Assembly: GCF_021389935.1 (NCBI RefSeq)
Contig: NZ_CP089979.1
Span: 1,159,001-1,223,000, forward strand
Source: Fulvivirga ligni
Lineage (GTDB): Bacteria > Bacteroidota > Bacteroidia > Cytophagales > Cyclobacteriaceae
Direction: 5' to 3'
DNA: 64,000 bases
Both the position numbers and the translations under genes were made by a program. Below are positions 48,471 to 58,511 of the stretch, in pieces. Positions within the stretch are counted from its first letter, which is position 1. Each line of letters starts with the position of its first letter. Below the pieces are notes generated by a model. That model was not told the DNA's origin, made no database searches, and was given only the letters and a program-made list of their open reading frames with translations.

Positions 48471-49337
48471 ATGAAAGGAATAATATTAGCCGGAGGTTCT
48501 GGCACCCGTCTTTACCCGCTTACAAAAACGGTATCTAAGCAGCTTCTGCCAATTTACGATAAGCCGATGATCTACTATCCTTTATCGGTATTGATGCTGG
48601 CTAATATTAAAGAGGTTCTTATCATTACTACACCTGAAGATTCTGAAGCTTTCAAAAAGCTTTTAGGTGATGGTTCTCAGTTTGGAATTAAGCTAGAGTA
48701 TGCTATCCAGCCTTCTCCTGACGGACTTGCTCAGGCATTCATTATAGGTGAAGAATTTATTGGTGATGATTCATGCTGCCTGATCTTGGGAGATAACATT
48801 TTCTATGGCTATAACTTCTCAAAAACATTAGTAAGTGCTTCTGAAATTCAAAAAGGGGCCACTGTTTTTGGTTATTATGTGAAAGATCCTGAGAGATACG
48901 GCGTGGTAGAATTTACTGATGATAACAAAGTAGTATCATTAGTAGAGAAGCCAACAGAGCCAAAGTCTAACTATGCAGTAACAGGTTTATATTTCTATGA
49001 CAATACTGTTGCCGAAAAGGCGAAGCAAATAAAGCCTTCTCCAAGAGGTGAGTTAGAAATTACAGACCTTAATAATATGTACCTTGAAGAAGGTTCATTA
49101 CAGGTAGAGCTACTCGGCCGTGGTATGGCCTGGTTAGATACCGGTACACATCAAAGCTTGATTCAGGCAGGAAACTTCGTAGAATCTATTGAAGAAAGAC
49201 AAGGCCTTAAAATCGCTTGCTTGGAAGAAATAGCCTTCAGAAAAGGATACATTAATAAAGCACAACTGGTGGAGGCTGCTCAGCCTTTGTTGAAAAATCA
49301 ATACGGCCAGTATCTAATGAAAATAGCCGGAGAGTAA
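48471..49337 (+). CDS. rfbA: Glucose-1-phosphate thymidylyltransferase
   Basis: Makes dTDP-glucose from glucose-1-phosphate and dTTP, the entry to dTDP-deoxysugars. The 288-aa protein is full length with the nucleotidyl-transfer loop [40 protein letters not shown] and [11 protein letters not shown]. It resumes the polysaccharide locus after the fibre/RHS block and is followed by an aminotransferase and rfbB. Confidence 0.94.
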   Translation: MKGIILAGGSGTRLYPLTKTVSKQLLPIYDKPMIYYPLSVLMLANIKEVLIITTPEDSEAFKKLLGDGSQFGIKLEYAIQPSPDGLAQAFIIGEEFIGDDSCCLILGDNIFYGYNFSKTLVSASEIQKGATVFGYYVKDPERYGVVEFTDDNKVVSLVEKPTEPKSNYAVTGLYFYDNTVAEKAKQIKPSPRGELEITDLNNMYLEEGSLQVELLGRGMAWLDTGTHQSLIQAGNFVESIEERQGLKIACLEEIAFRKGYINKAQLVEAAQPLLKNQYGQYLMKIAGE

Positions 49338-49409
49338 TTTCTGGCTTCAATATTATCTCAGCACCTTTATAGTGATTACTTTTACTCGCTAATAGTGAGG
49401 AGTATTGTT

Positions 49410-50516
49410 ATGAAGGTGCCATTTATAGATCTAAAAGCCCAGTACGAAATCATAAAATTTGATATAGATAGAGCAATATCAGATGTTTTAAGTGGAGCTA
49501 CTTTCGTAGGCGGCCATCACCTTCATGATTTTGAAAAACAATTTGCGGCCAGTTATGGTGTAAAGCACTGTATTGGTTTAGGTAACGGCACTGATGCTAT
49601 TTTCATAACCCTCAAAGTGCTGGGCATAGGGCCCGGCGATGAAGTGATCACAGCCGCTAATAGCTATATTGCAGCCTCCGCTGCTATTTCATTAGCAGGG
49701 GCCAAAGCCGTTTTTGCTGATATAGATCCTGAGTATTATACTATTGATGTTGAGGATATTAAGCGTAAGATCAATGCCAGAACAAAGGCTATTTTACCTG
49801 TACATCTTTATGGGCAGGCAGCACCAATTGATCAACTTCAGGAGCTAGCCCGGAAACATAATTTATTTGTGCTGGAAGACTGTGCACAAGCACATTTTAC
49901 TGAGGAAAATGGTGTGAAAGTGGGCACAAGCAGCAATGCCTCCACTTTTAGCTTTTATCCCACCAAGAATTTAGGCGCTTATGGAGATGCCGGATGTGTA
50001 CTAATCAATGATGATGAATTAGCTGAGAAAATAAGAAAATATGCTAACCAAGGTGCTTTAAAGAAGCATCAACACGATATTGAAGGTGTAAACAGCAGGT
50101 TGGATACATTCCAGGCGGCCATTTTAGGTGTTAAATTGAAGTACATCCATCATTGGACAGAAACCAGGATTAACCATGCCGCTCAATATGATAAATTGCT
50201 TCAGGCGAGTGAGAAAGTAGAGATTCCCAAGGTAAGGGAAAATACTAAGCATACCTATCATTTATATGTTATACGCTGTAAGGTAGGTGTAGATAGAGAT
50301 CATCTAAGATCGTACCTCGCAGACAATGACGTAATTACAGAGGTGCATTACCCACTTGCTCTCCCCAACATGGGAGCCTATGATTATATGCATCATTCAC
50401 CCAATGATTTTCCAGTGTCCAGCGATCTGCAAAATCGCATATTATCCCTTCCCATGTACGCAGAGCTCACAGATGAGCAAATACAACATGTTTGTGAATT
50501 GATTCTAAAATATTAA
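49410..50516 (+). CDS. DegT/DnrJ/EryC1-type sugar aminotransferase (FdtB-like)
   Basis: PLP enzyme of 368 aa that transaminates a keto-sugar nucleotide. It has GNGTDAIFITLK near the N-terminus, DCAQAHF with the cofactor Asp, and the PLP lysine in SFYPTKNLGAYGDAG. The ATG at 49410 has a GAGGAG ribosome-binding site and is preferred to a GTG five codons upstream. Between rfbA and rfbB it probably acts on a dTDP-3- or 4-keto-6-deoxyhexose. The overall pattern is FdtB/QdtB-like (C3), but the required 3,4-ketoisomerase is not visible. Confidence 0.85.
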   Translation: MKVPFIDLKAQYEIIKFDIDRAISDVLSGATFVGGHHLHDFEKQFAASYGVKHCIGLGNGTDAIFITLKVLGIGPGDEVITAANSYIAASAAISLAGAKAVFADIDPEYYTIDVEDIKRKINARTKAILPVHLYGQAAPIDQLQELARKHNLFVLEDCAQAHFTEENGVKVGTSSNASTFSFYPTKNLGAYGDAGCVLINDDELAEKIRKYANQGALKKHQHDIEGVNSRLDTFQAAILGVKLKYIHHWTETRINHAAQYDKLLQASEKVEIPKVRENTKHTYHLYVIRCKVGVDRDHLRSYLADNDVITEVHYPLALPNMGAYDYMHHSPNDFPVSSDLQNRILSLPMYAELTDEQIQHVCELILKY

Positions 50517-50535
50517 CATAGGAGTATCTCTACGT

Positions 50536-50543
50536 TATATTTG
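50536..50543 (+). promoter_or_regulatory. Putative -7 promoter element before rfbB
   Basis: TATATTTG, 65 nt upstream of the rfbB ATG at 50608, in the 91-bp gap after the aminotransferase gene. It suggests an internal promoter. No clear -33 box. Confidence 0.4.
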
Positions 50544-50607
50544 TTTATCTTGCGGGCAGAAATTGAAACAAACCATTAAAAAAGTAGTTAGTCTTAAAAA
50601 AACTCTA

Positions 50608-51627
50608 ATGAACAAGAATATATTAATTACCGGAGGAGCTGGATTTATAGGAGCCAACTTCGTTCCTTATTTTTTAGATCAGCACTCAGATTGGAATGTC
50701 ATTAATCTAGACAAGCTTACTTATGCAGGTGACTTGAAAAACCTGAAAGAGGCTGAGGGTAATGAGAGGTATACGTTTGTTCAGGGAGATATTTGTGATA
50801 GAGCGTTAATCGAAAAGCTTTTTAATGAATATAAGTTTCAAGGAGTAATCCATTTTGCTGCAGAGTCTCACGTAGATAATTCTATTTTAGGACCTGAAGC
50901 GTTTATAAATACAAACATCAACGGCACCTTCACCCTGCTTGATGTGGCCAGAAAGACTTGGATGAATGAGCCTTTCAGCAAGAAAGCCGAGTTTGAAAAT
51001 GCTCGTTTTCACCATATTTCTACTGATGAAGTGTATGGTACATTAGGAGAAACAGGCCTTTTTACAGAAGAAACTCCTTATGCTCCAAATAGCCCTTACT
51101 CAGCATCAAAAGCCAGTAGCGATTTGTTGGTAAGAAGCTATTTCCATACTTACGGAATGGACGTAGTAACCACGAATTGTTCTAATAACTACGGTCCTAA
51201 GCAGCATGATGAAAAGCTTATCCCTGTAATAATAAGAAAGGCCCTTGGCGGAGAAAATATTCCTATTTACGGTGATGGAAAGAATATCAGAGATTGGTTG
51301 TACGTGCTGGATCACTGCAAAGGAATTGACCTGGTTTTCCAAAAAGGAGCTGCCGGAGAAACTTATAATGTTGGTGGTAGAAATGAACGCAATAACAATG
51401 AAGTAGTAAATACCATCTGCAGTATTTTAGATGAGCTCAATCCTAAGGAAAATGGAGACTCATACAAATCTCAAATAACCTACGTAAAAGACCGCGCAGG
51501 TCATGATAGAAGGTATGCCATAGATGCCACAAAATTGGAAAACGAGTTAGGCTGGAAGGCTGATGAAAACTTCGAAACAGGCATCAAAAGAACTATTGAT
51601 TGGTATTTGAAGAAGTATAATAACTAA
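50608..51627 (+). CDS. rfbB: dTDP-glucose 4,6-dehydratase
   Basis: Converts dTDP-glucose to dTDP-4-keto-6-deoxyglucose. The 339-aa protein has GGAGFIGANFVPYFL at the NAD site, FAAESHVDNSI, STDEVYGTLGETGLF and the catalytic Tyr-Lys in NSPYSASKASSDLLV. The ATG at 50608 is chosen; a TTG 15 codons upstream would add a basic extension with no family match. rfbC and rfbD are not in the window, so the product is probably the aminotransferase substrate and not rhamnose. Confidence 0.94.
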   Translation: MNKNILITGGAGFIGANFVPYFLDQHSDWNVINLDKLTYAGDLKNLKEAEGNERYTFVQGDICDRALIEKLFNEYKFQGVIHFAAESHVDNSILGPEAFINTNINGTFTLLDVARKTWMNEPFSKKAEFENARFHHISTDEVYGTLGETGLFTEETPYAPNSPYSASKASSDLLVRSYFHTYGMDVVTTNCSNNYGPKQHDEKLIPVIIRKALGGENIPIYGDGKNIRDWLYVLDHCKGIDLVFQKGAAGETYNVGGRNERNNNEVVNTICSILDELNPKENGDSYKSQITYVKDRAGHDRRYAIDATKLENELGWKADENFETGIKRTIDWYLKKYNN

Positions 51628-51683
51628 GATTAAAGGGTGTCATTCTAAGCTACTTTTAATATTCTATTAATTATTTTAAAAAC

Positions 51684-51695
51684 GCTCAATTGAGC
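51684..51695. repeat. Perfect 12-bp palindrome between rfbB and wecB
   Basis: GCTCAATTGAGC lies in the 179-bp gap after rfbB, about 75 bp before a promoter element. It might be a protein-binding site; it has no loop to form a terminator. The rest of the gap shows nothing further. Confidence 0.3.
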
Positions 51696-51770
51696 TAAGT
51701 TGAGGTGCTTTACCCTGTTTTTAGGTTATTTATAACTTGTTGATTAACCAATTATTTCCATAATATTTTA

Positions 51771-51778
51771 TAGTTTTG
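51771..51778 (+). promoter_or_regulatory. Putative -7 promoter element for wecB and downstream operon
   Basis: TAGTTTTG matches TAnnTTTG, 29 nt upstream of the TTG start of wecB. It would drive the long, tightly packed run up to the window end. Confidence 0.5.
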
Positions 51779-51806
51779 CGGGTCAAAACCAACCCGCAAA
51801 CATTTT

Positions 51807-52910
51807 TTGAAACACCTTTTTATATTTGGTACTCGCCCGGAAGCTATTAAAATGGCTCCTCTCATCAAGGCATTTAAATCAGATAGTTATTTCGATGTAA
51901 GAGTCTTGGTTACAGGGCAACACAGAGAAATGTTAGATCAGGTGTTAGAATTCTTTGACATCTCACCAGACTATGATTTAAATCTCATGTCTGCTAATCA
52001 GACACTTTTTGATATTACCGCAAAGTCATTACAAGGAATCCAGCCTGTTCTAAAGGAATTTCAACCAGATAATATTTTTGTGCAGGGAGATACGAGCACT
52101 GCATTTGTAGGTTCTTTAGCAGGATTTTACGAGAAAATCAGTGTATCTCATATAGAAGCGGGATTACGTAGTGGTGACATGACCTCACCATATCCTGAGG
52201 AAGGGAATCGTAAGTTAGCAGGAGTATTGGCTACATATCATTTCGCCCCTACAGAGAGAGCTGTCTCAAACTTAACAAAAGAGGGGTATAACAGTAATAT
52301 ATTCATGGTTGGGAATACTGTTATTGATGCATTACTTCTAGGTTTGAAGTTAATAGAAGAAAAGGGGGAAGAGCCATACAAAGAATATTTTCAGGGAATT
52401 GATTTAAATAAGAAAATCATTCTGGTTACTGGTCATAGAAGAGAAAGCTTTGGCGAGCCTTTCGAGAATATGTGTAGGGCCATTAAAGAAATAGCTCAGG
52501 AGAATGATGTACAGGTAGTATATCCTGTTCATTTGAACCCTAATGTTCGTAGTACGGTAGGTGAAATATTGAATGGAATAGATAATGTCCATTTGATAGA
52601 GCCGTTATCATATCCATATCTGATATGGCTTATGAACAAAAGTTATTTTGTACTCACAGATAGTGGGGGTATTCAAGAGGAAGCTCCTAGTTTAGGTAAG
52701 CCTGTCTTAGTGATGAGAGACGTTACTGAGAGGCAAGAGGGAATTGATGCCGGTACAGCTCTTTTAGTGGGTACGGAAAGATCCAAAATTGTTGCTGAGG
52801 CAAATAAATTGCTTAAAAATAAAGATCATTATAAAAAAATGGCCAACGCGGTGAATCCATATGGAGATGGCACCACCAGCCAGCAGATTGTAAAAGTGTT
52901 TAGAGGATAA
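51807..52910 (+). CDS. wecB: UDP-N-acetylglucosamine 2-epimerase (non-hydrolysing)
   Basis: Interconverts UDP-GlcNAc and UDP-ManNAc. The 367-aa protein starts with TTG; the start is secure because the conserved opening FGTRPEAIKMAPL follows at residue 7. VQGDTSTAFVGSLAG, HIEAGLRSGDMTSPYPEE, VTGHRRESFGEP and TDSGGIQEEAPSLGKP are all present. The stop overlaps the next start by 1 nt (TAATG). It works together with the WecC-like dehydrogenase that follows. Confidence 0.94.
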   Translation: MKHLFIFGTRPEAIKMAPLIKAFKSDSYFDVRVLVTGQHREMLDQVLEFFDISPDYDLNLMSANQTLFDITAKSLQGIQPVLKEFQPDNIFVQGDTSTAFVGSLAGFYEKISVSHIEAGLRSGDMTSPYPEEGNRKLAGVLATYHFAPTERAVSNLTKEGYNSNIFMVGNTVIDALLLGLKLIEEKGEEPYKEYFQGIDLNKKIILVTGHRRESFGEPFENMCRAIKEIAQENDVQVVYPVHLNPNVRSTVGEILNGIDNVHLIEPLSYPYLIWLMNKSYFVLTDSGGIQEEAPSLGKPVLVMRDVTERQEGIDAGTALLVGTERSKIVAEANKLLKNKDHYKKMANAVNPYGDGTTSQQIVKVFRG

Positions 52911-54112
52911 TGGTAAGGAAATCTTTAGATATTAAGGTGGTTATGATGGGGCTGGGTTATATTGGTCTACCCACCGCAGCGTTAATGGCAAGTAAAGGCA
53001 TTCACGTACATGGGGTTGATATTAATCAGAAGACCGTTGATACCATTAATAGAGGTCAAATTCATATTGTGGAGCCTGACCTTGATGGACTAGTAAGGCA
53101 TGTAGTTTCTGAGGGATACTTAAAGGCTGATACCTCTCCATGTAATGCTGATGTGTTTCTTATAGCCGTACCTACACCATTTAGAGAAGGTTTTGAGCCA
53201 GATTTGTCTTATGTAGAGTCGGCGGTTAAAGGAATATTGCCATTTATTAAAGAGGGAAATCTGGTTATTCTAGAGTCTACGAGTCCTGTAGGAACTACTG
53301 AATATATAGAGCAGATTATAAATAAGGAGAGGCCGGAAATAGTTGGTCAATACTTTTTGGCTTACTGCCCAGAGCGGGTTCTTCCGGGTAGAGTAATATA
53401 CGAGCTAGAGAATAACGATAGATCTATCGGCGGTATAAATAAAGACTCTACGGATAAGGCCATTAGTTTTTATCGAAATTTTGTAAAAGGTGATTTAATA
53501 TCCACCAATTCCAAGACGGCAGAAATGTGTAAGCTGGTAGAGAACTCCTCACGGGATGTGAACATTGCCTTTGCAAACGAGCTTTCGATGATTTGTGATG
53601 AAGCGGGAGTAGATATTCATGAATTGATTTCATTAGCTAACAAGCATCCCAGAGTTAATATTCTATCTCCCGGACCGGGAGTAGGTGGGCATTGTATTCC
53701 TGTAGATCCATGGTTTTTGGTCTCATCCTTTCCAGGCACAACTAAGATGATTCGATCTGCACGTGAGGTAAACAATTATAAAACCGAATGGGTCATAGAA
53801 AAAATTAAAAATCATGCATTACAGTTTGAATTAGAGCACGGTAGGAAACCAATCATTGCTTGTTTGGGTTTGACATACAAAGCTGATATTGATGATATTA
53901 GGGAAAGCCCGGCTTTGCATATTGTGAAAACATTAATTAAGGATGGTCTTGAGGTTATGGCGGTGGATCCTCATGTGGAAAGTGTTAAACAAATTTCACT
54001 AGTTAATTTACAAGAGGCTGTTTTAAATTGTGATTTCGCCGTAAAACTTGTAGATCATAAATATTTTAAAGAATTAACCAACAAGGAATTTAATTCCATA
54101 ATAGAATTTTAG
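52910..54112 (+). CDS. wecC: UDP-N-acetyl-D-mannosamine dehydrogenase
   Basis: Oxidises UDP-ManNAc to UDP-ManNAcA, an acidic sugar for capsules. The 400-aa protein has [15 protein letters not shown] at the NAD site, [33 protein letters not shown] and the catalytic Cys in [14 protein letters not shown], matching the WecC group and differing from the TviB-like enzyme at 31050. Direct coupling to wecB supports the substrate. Confidence 0.93.
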   Translation: MVRKSLDIKVVMMGLGYIGLPTAALMASKGIHVHGVDINQKTVDTINRGQIHIVEPDLDGLVRHVVSEGYLKADTSPCNADVFLIAVPTPFREGFEPDLSYVESAVKGILPFIKEGNLVILESTSPVGTTEYIEQIINKERPEIVGQYFLAYCPERVLPGRVIYELENNDRSIGGINKDSTDKAISFYRNFVKGDLISTNSKTAEMCKLVENSSRDVNIAFANELSMICDEAGVDIHELISLANKHPRVNILSPGPGVGGHCIPVDPWFLVSSFPGTTKMIRSAREVNNYKTEWVIEKIKNHALQFELEHGRKPIIACLGLTYKADIDDIRESPALHIVKTLIKDGLEVMAVDPHVESVKQISLVNLQEAVLNCDFAVKLVDHKYFKELTNKEFNSIIEF

Positions 54113-54114
54113 GA

Positions 54115-55227
54115 ATGAAAACTGCACTTATTACAGGTATAACTGGGCAGGATGGTGCTTATCTGGCTGAATTGTTATTGAGAAAAGGATATGAGGTTCA
54201 TGGCGTAAAAAGAAGAGCTTCCTTATTTAATACTGACAGAATAGATCACCTCTACCAAGATCCTCACGAAAATGATGTGAAATTTAAACTTCATTATGGA
54301 GATTTAACAGATTCTACTAACATCATAAGAATAATACAGCAGGTGCAGCCTGATGAAATATATAATTTGGGCGCCATGTCTCATGTTAGAGTAAGTTTTG
54401 ATACGCCTGAATATACAGCCAATGTTGATGGTTTGGGGACCTTAAGAATTTTAGAAGCTGTAAGAATTTTGGGTTTAACAGAGAAGACAAGAATCTATCA
54501 GGCTTCTACCTCAGAGCTTTATGGTCTGGTTCAAGAGGTTCCACAGAAAGAGACTACCCCGTTCTACCCGAGATCACCCTATGCTGTGGCTAAACTATAT
54601 GGTTATTGGATAACAGTGAACTATCGTGAGGCATATGGCATGTATGCTGTGAACGGAATACTTTTTAACCATGAGTCACCATTAAGAGGAGAAACATTTG
54701 TTACGAGAAAAATTACCCGCGCAGCGTGTAGAATAGTTCTCGGACTCCAGGAAGCAACTTTTTTAGGTAATCTAGATTCTAAAAGGGACTGGGGCCATGC
54801 TAAGGATTATGCTGAAGTAATGTGGCTAATGCTGCAGCAAAATACACCCGAAGATTATGTTATCGCTACAGGTATTACTACTAGCATTAGAGACTTTGTG
54901 ATTAAAGTCTTTAAAAAGTTGGGGGTGACCTTGGAGTTCAGTGGAGAAGGATTGGACGAGCAAGCTATTGTTGTGGACTTTGAAAATTCTAAGTGGAAGA
55001 TAAAGAAAGGGCAATGTGTTGTGAAAATTGATGAGAGGTATTACAGGCCAACCGAAGTAGATTTGCTAATCGGTGACCCTAGTAAGGCAAAGAAGCAGCT
55101 TAATTGGACACCAAAATATGATTTAGATGGTTTAATAGATGAGATGGTTAAGGCTGATCTAGAGTTATTCGAAAAAGATAAGTATTTGGAAGAAGGTGGA
55201 CATACTGTTTTAAATTATCACGAATAA
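54115..55227 (+). CDS. gmd: GDP-mannose 4,6-dehydratase
   Basis: First step of GDP-L-fucose synthesis. The 370-aa protein has [16 protein letters not shown] at the NADP site, [33 protein letters not shown] and the catalytic Tyr-Lys in [12 protein letters not shown], plus [20 protein letters not shown]. The start lies 2 bp after wecC. The partner fcl is one gene further on. Confidence 0.95.
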   Translation: MKTALITGITGQDGAYLAELLLRKGYEVHGVKRRASLFNTDRIDHLYQDPHENDVKFKLHYGDLTDSTNIIRIIQQVQPDEIYNLGAMSHVRVSFDTPEYTANVDGLGTLRILEAVRILGLTEKTRIYQASTSELYGLVQEVPQKETTPFYPRSPYAVAKLYGYWITVNYREAYGMYAVNGILFNHESPLRGETFVTRKITRAACRIVLGLQEATFLGNLDSKRDWGHAKDYAEVMWLMLQQNTPEDYVIATGITTSIRDFVIKVFKKLGVTLEFSGEGLDEQAIVVDFENSKWKIKKGQCVVKIDERYYRPTEVDLLIGDPSKAKKQLNWTPKYDLDGLIDEMVKADLELFEKDKYLEEGGHTVLNYHE

Positions 55228-55233
55228 TATCTG

Positions 55234-56247
55234 ATGTTACGAAAATATACTCCCAATATTATTATTAGTATTCTGAGGAAGGTAAAAGTTAGTTTGATAG
55301 CTTATAAAAATTATTCTTATGACGCTTCAAGGTATTTAAAATACTCAGCTTTTATCAAAAGGCACGATAATTATTCTTTTGAAGAATTGTTAGGACGAAT
55401 TACAGCTTTGTACCATGTATTGGAAAAGGGAATTGTCATGGTTAATAGGAAAACTGGATTTGGAAAAGATCGTGTCTTATTACTATGCGAGTATTTAGAT
55501 AAGTACAATAGGGCTGGTTTTGATAATGAAAATAGCCAATATCAAGCTGCCTTAAGAACATTAAGAACATATGTGAGAATACATGAAGAGGAAAATATAG
55601 ATTTAGACTGGCTGGAAACGAAATCATTAGTTAAATTATTTCAAAGAATCTCTGAGAATAAATCTTTTAATACCACTGGTTTTCTGTTAAAAAAAGGTGA
55701 GGATATAAGGCAAGCTGCTAAGGGTGATTTTGCTTCGTTAGTTTATAGTAGACATAGTATAAGAAATTTCTCAGAGAGTAAAGTTGATATCGATAGAATT
55801 GAGTCCGCCATAAGATTTGCCCAGCAATCACCATCAGTGTGTAACAGGCAGTCTTCAAAGGTATATATATTACAGAAGAAAGATTTGGTCCAGAAAGCTT
55901 TGAATTGTCAAACAGGGAATCGTGGTTTTGGCCATTTAGTGGATACATTACTTATTGTAACATCTTCCTTACAGTATTTCAATAGCATAGGAGAGAGGAA
56001 TCAGTCATTTATAGATGGAGGGATGTTTTCAATGTCACTTTTATATGCTCTTCATTACTGCGAGCTAGGTGCATGTCCATTGAATTGGTCTACTGATCGA
56101 CAGGCAGATCTGGCCTTAAGGAACGTTATTGATATAGATGATGAGGATAATATTATAATGATGATAGCGGTCGGTAATATTCCAAGTGAGTTAATGGTGG
56201 CATCTTCGGCTCGAAAACAATTAAAAGAGATTATTAAAGTTTTATAG
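55234..56247 (+). CDS. Nitroreductase-family protein in a polysaccharide locus
   Basis: A 337-aa protein. The N-terminal half (about 1-160) is unrecognised and basic-helical (LRKYTPNIIISILRKVKVSL, then LYHVLEKGIVM). From about 165 it matches the FMN-binding nitroreductase fold: SRHSIRNFSESKVD, AIRFAQQSPSVCNRQSSKVY with an FMN-phosphate region, and DGGMFSMSLLYALHYCELGA. Such proteins do occur in some bacterial polysaccharide clusters; their role there is not established. It sits between gmd (6 bp) and fcl (1 bp) and is thus in the operon. It could reduce or modify a keto-sugar or another small molecule; this is speculation. Confidence 0.75.
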   Translation: MLRKYTPNIIISILRKVKVSLIAYKNYSYDASRYLKYSAFIKRHDNYSFEELLGRITALYHVLEKGIVMVNRKTGFGKDRVLLLCEYLDKYNRAGFDNENSQYQAALRTLRTYVRIHEEENIDLDWLETKSLVKLFQRISENKSFNTTGFLLKKGEDIRQAAKGDFASLVYSRHSIRNFSESKVDIDRIESAIRFAQQSPSVCNRQSSKVYILQKKDLVQKALNCQTGNRGFGHLVDTLLIVTSSLQYFNSIGERNQSFIDGGMFSMSLLYALHYCELGACPLNWSTDRQADLALRNVIDIDDEDNIIMMIAVGNIPSELMVASSARKQLKEIIKVL

Positions 56248-56248
56248 A

Positions 56249-57190
56249 ATGAATAAAGATTCAAAAATCTATGTTGCGGGCCATAATGGAATGGTTGGTT
56301 CTGCAATAGTTCGGAAACTAAAATCTGATGGATATACTAATCTTTTGATGAAGGGGTCATCTGAATTAGATTTGCGTCGTGCAGATGATGTAAATGATTT
56401 TTTTAGTAACAATTGTCCCGACTATGTTTTTCTTGCAGCAGCAAAAGTTGGAGGAATATTGTCAAACGATAAATATAAAGCGGACTTTCTCTATGATAAT
56501 TTAATGATTCAAAATAATGTTATTCATGCCGCACATGTGTATAAGTGTGAGAAACTTCTCTTTCTAGGTTCCTCCTGTATTTATCCAAAGTATGCAAATC
56601 AGCCAATTACTGAAGATTCTTTATTGACAGGTCTTTTAGAACCAACTAATGAGCCTTACGCCGTTGCAAAGATTGCTGGAATAAAGTTATGTCAATCGTT
56701 TAACTTTCAATATGGAACAAATTTTATTTCTGCCATGCCTACTAATTTGTTTGGGCCTAATGACAACTATGATTTGCAAAACTCTCATGTGCTTCCTGCT
56801 CTCGTTAGAAAATTTCATGAGGCCAAGGAGAATCGTTTGTCAAGTGTGGTAGTTTGGGGATCGGGAAGGCCAAAGAGAGAATTTTTACACGTCGATGATT
56901 TAGCAGAAGCTTGCGTTTATTTAATGAATAACTACAATCAAGATAGTATTATAAATATTGGAACTGGAGAAGATATTAGTATTAAAGATTTGGCTGTCCT
57001 TATAAAGGATATAGTAGGGTATAATGGAGACATTGTTTTTGATCAATCTAAGCCTGACGGTACTCCAAGAAAGCTTCTTAATGTTGATAAGATTACCGAA
57101 GAGGGGTGGAAGGCTAAAATATCGTTAAAATCAGGAATAATTTCTACTTATCAAGAATATATAAATCAGTTGAATGATAAAGCTTCTTGA
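56249..57190 (+). CDS. fcl: GDP-L-fucose synthase
   Basis: Epimerises and reduces GDP-4-keto-6-deoxymannose to GDP-L-fucose. The 313-aa protein has AGHNGMVGSAIVRKL at the NADP site, LGSSCIYPKYANQPI, the catalytic Tyr-Lys in EPYAVAKIAGIK and PTNLFGPNDNYD. It works with Gmd two genes upstream. The end overlaps wzx by 17 bp. Confidence 0.94.
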   Translation: MNKDSKIYVAGHNGMVGSAIVRKLKSDGYTNLLMKGSSELDLRRADDVNDFFSNNCPDYVFLAAAKVGGILSNDKYKADFLYDNLMIQNNVIHAAHVYKCEKLLFLGSSCIYPKYANQPITEDSLLTGLLEPTNEPYAVAKIAGIKLCQSFNFQYGTNFISAMPTNLFGPNDNYDLQNSHVLPALVRKFHEAKENRLSSVVVWGSGRPKREFLHVDDLAEACVYLMNNYNQDSIINIGTGEDISIKDLAVLIKDIVGYNGDIVFDQSKPDGTPRKLLNVDKITEEGWKAKISLKSGIISTYQEYINQLNDKAS

Positions 57191-58511
57191 TCTTACTAAG
57201 AAAATTTCGCTATATAAAAGAGATGCAGATAAAGCAAAGATTCTAAAAAACATATCTTGGCTATTTTTTGATAAATTTGTATCCACATTTCTCTCCTTAT
57301 TATCAGGCATTTTATTAGTTCGTTATCTTGGTCCTGATCAATTTGGTGTACTAAGTTTTAGTCAAAGTATTTTCATTATGCTTACTGCTATATGTAAGCT
57401 CGGCCTTGATAATATTGTTGTTAGAGAAATTGTGGAAAATGATAAACATCAGGATAGCATAATTTCCAGTGCATTCTTGATGAAGTCAATTTTGACGTTG
57501 TCTACCTACTGCATTCTGATGCTTATAGTGCTTCCCTTTGGAGTTTCAACCCCAGAGAAAATAACATTAATTTTCTGTTTAGGGTTGATTTTTCAACCTA
57601 TAGGAATTTTAGATTTGTTCTTTCAGACTAGGTCTCTTTCTAAATACTTAGTAATATCAAAAGTTATAGGTGTCATTATTTGCTCATTATTGAAGTTTCT
57701 TTGTATTTATTTAGAAGCTTCCTTGACAGTAATTGCCTTAGTATTTCTTTTGGAACCAATAATTACTTTTGGAGTTCTGGGATATATTTATTTTAGTCGA
57801 TCAAACCAGCTAAAATGGAGGCCGAAACTCTCTTTTTCTAAATTTCTTCTTAAGTCTTCTTGGTTACTCCTATTATCTTCAATGTCTGTAACACTTTATT
57901 TGAAAGTGGATGTAATTATGATAAAGTACTTCTTATCATTTTCTGAAGTTGGTATCTATTCTTCGGCAGTAAGAATTAGTGAAGGATGGTATTTTATACC
58001 GCAGGCAATGGTTATTTCACTTTTTCCTACAATTATAAAAGCTAAAGCAGAAAGTCTTCATAAATATTATTCACAATTGCAGAAATTAATGAATGTGATG
58101 GTGTGGCTTTCATTATTCTTAGCTCTGATAGTTTTTTTTACAGGGGATTATATAATTCACTTTCTTTATGGCGAGAAATATCAGGCCGCTTCAAGTGTGT
58201 TATCAATACATATTTGGTCCGGTATATTTGTGTTCTTAGGTTTTGTTAGTGGCCGTTGGTTGATCATTGAAAGAATGGAGTTTTATGCGTTTAAACGCAG
58301 TTTTTATGGTGCTTTGGTAAATGTAGTCCTAAATTTAATATTAATACCCCAATTCGGCATTAATGGAGCAGCCATTGCAACATTCTTTTCGATGTTTACA
58401 TCGATGTATTTGGCTTTCTATATCGATCGACGAACAAGACATATTTTCTATATGAAAACGAAGTCATTATTATTTCATTCTTTATGGAAAAAATTATATC
58501 AGTATAAATGA
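57174..58511 (+). CDS. Wzx-type oligosaccharide flippase
   Basis: A 445-aa polytopic membrane protein with about 12-14 helices of the polysaccharide transporter (PST/MOP) superfamily, opening with FFDKFVSTFLSLLSGILLVR and LGPDQFGVLSFSQS, the characteristic Wzx N-terminus. It moves undecaprenyl-linked repeat units to the periplasmic face. It starts inside fcl and its end overlaps the pyruvyltransferase gene by 4 bp. With the Wzy-like and Wzz-like proteins it makes a Wzx/Wzy-dependent pathway likely. Confidence 0.88.
   Translation: MIKLLDLTKKISLYKRDADKAKILKNISWLFFDKFVSTFLSLLSGILLVRYLGPDQFGVLSFSQSIFIMLTAICKLGLDNIVVREIVENDKHQDSIISSAFLMKSILTLSTYCILMLIVLPFGVSTPEKITLIFCLGLIFQPIGILDLFFQTRSLSKYLVISKVIGVIICSLLKFLCIYLEASLTVIALVFLLEPIITFGVLGYIYFSRSNQLKWRPKLSFSKFLLKSSWLLLLSSMSVTLYLKVDVIMIKYFLSFSEVGIYSSAVRISEGWYFIPQAMVISLFPTIIKAKAESLHKYYSQLQKLMNVMVWLSLFLALIVFFTGDYIIHFLYGEKYQAASSVLSIHIWSGIFVFLGFVSGRWLIIERMEFYAFKRSFYGALVNVVLNLILIPQFGINGAAIATFFSMFTSMYLAFYIDRRTRHIFYMKTKSLLFHSLWKKLYQYK

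Noticed and set aside
51684-51695. GCTCAATTGAGC as a terminator
   Set aside because: A loop-less 12-bp palindrome without a following T-run cannot form a standard terminator hairpin; kept only as a possible binding site.
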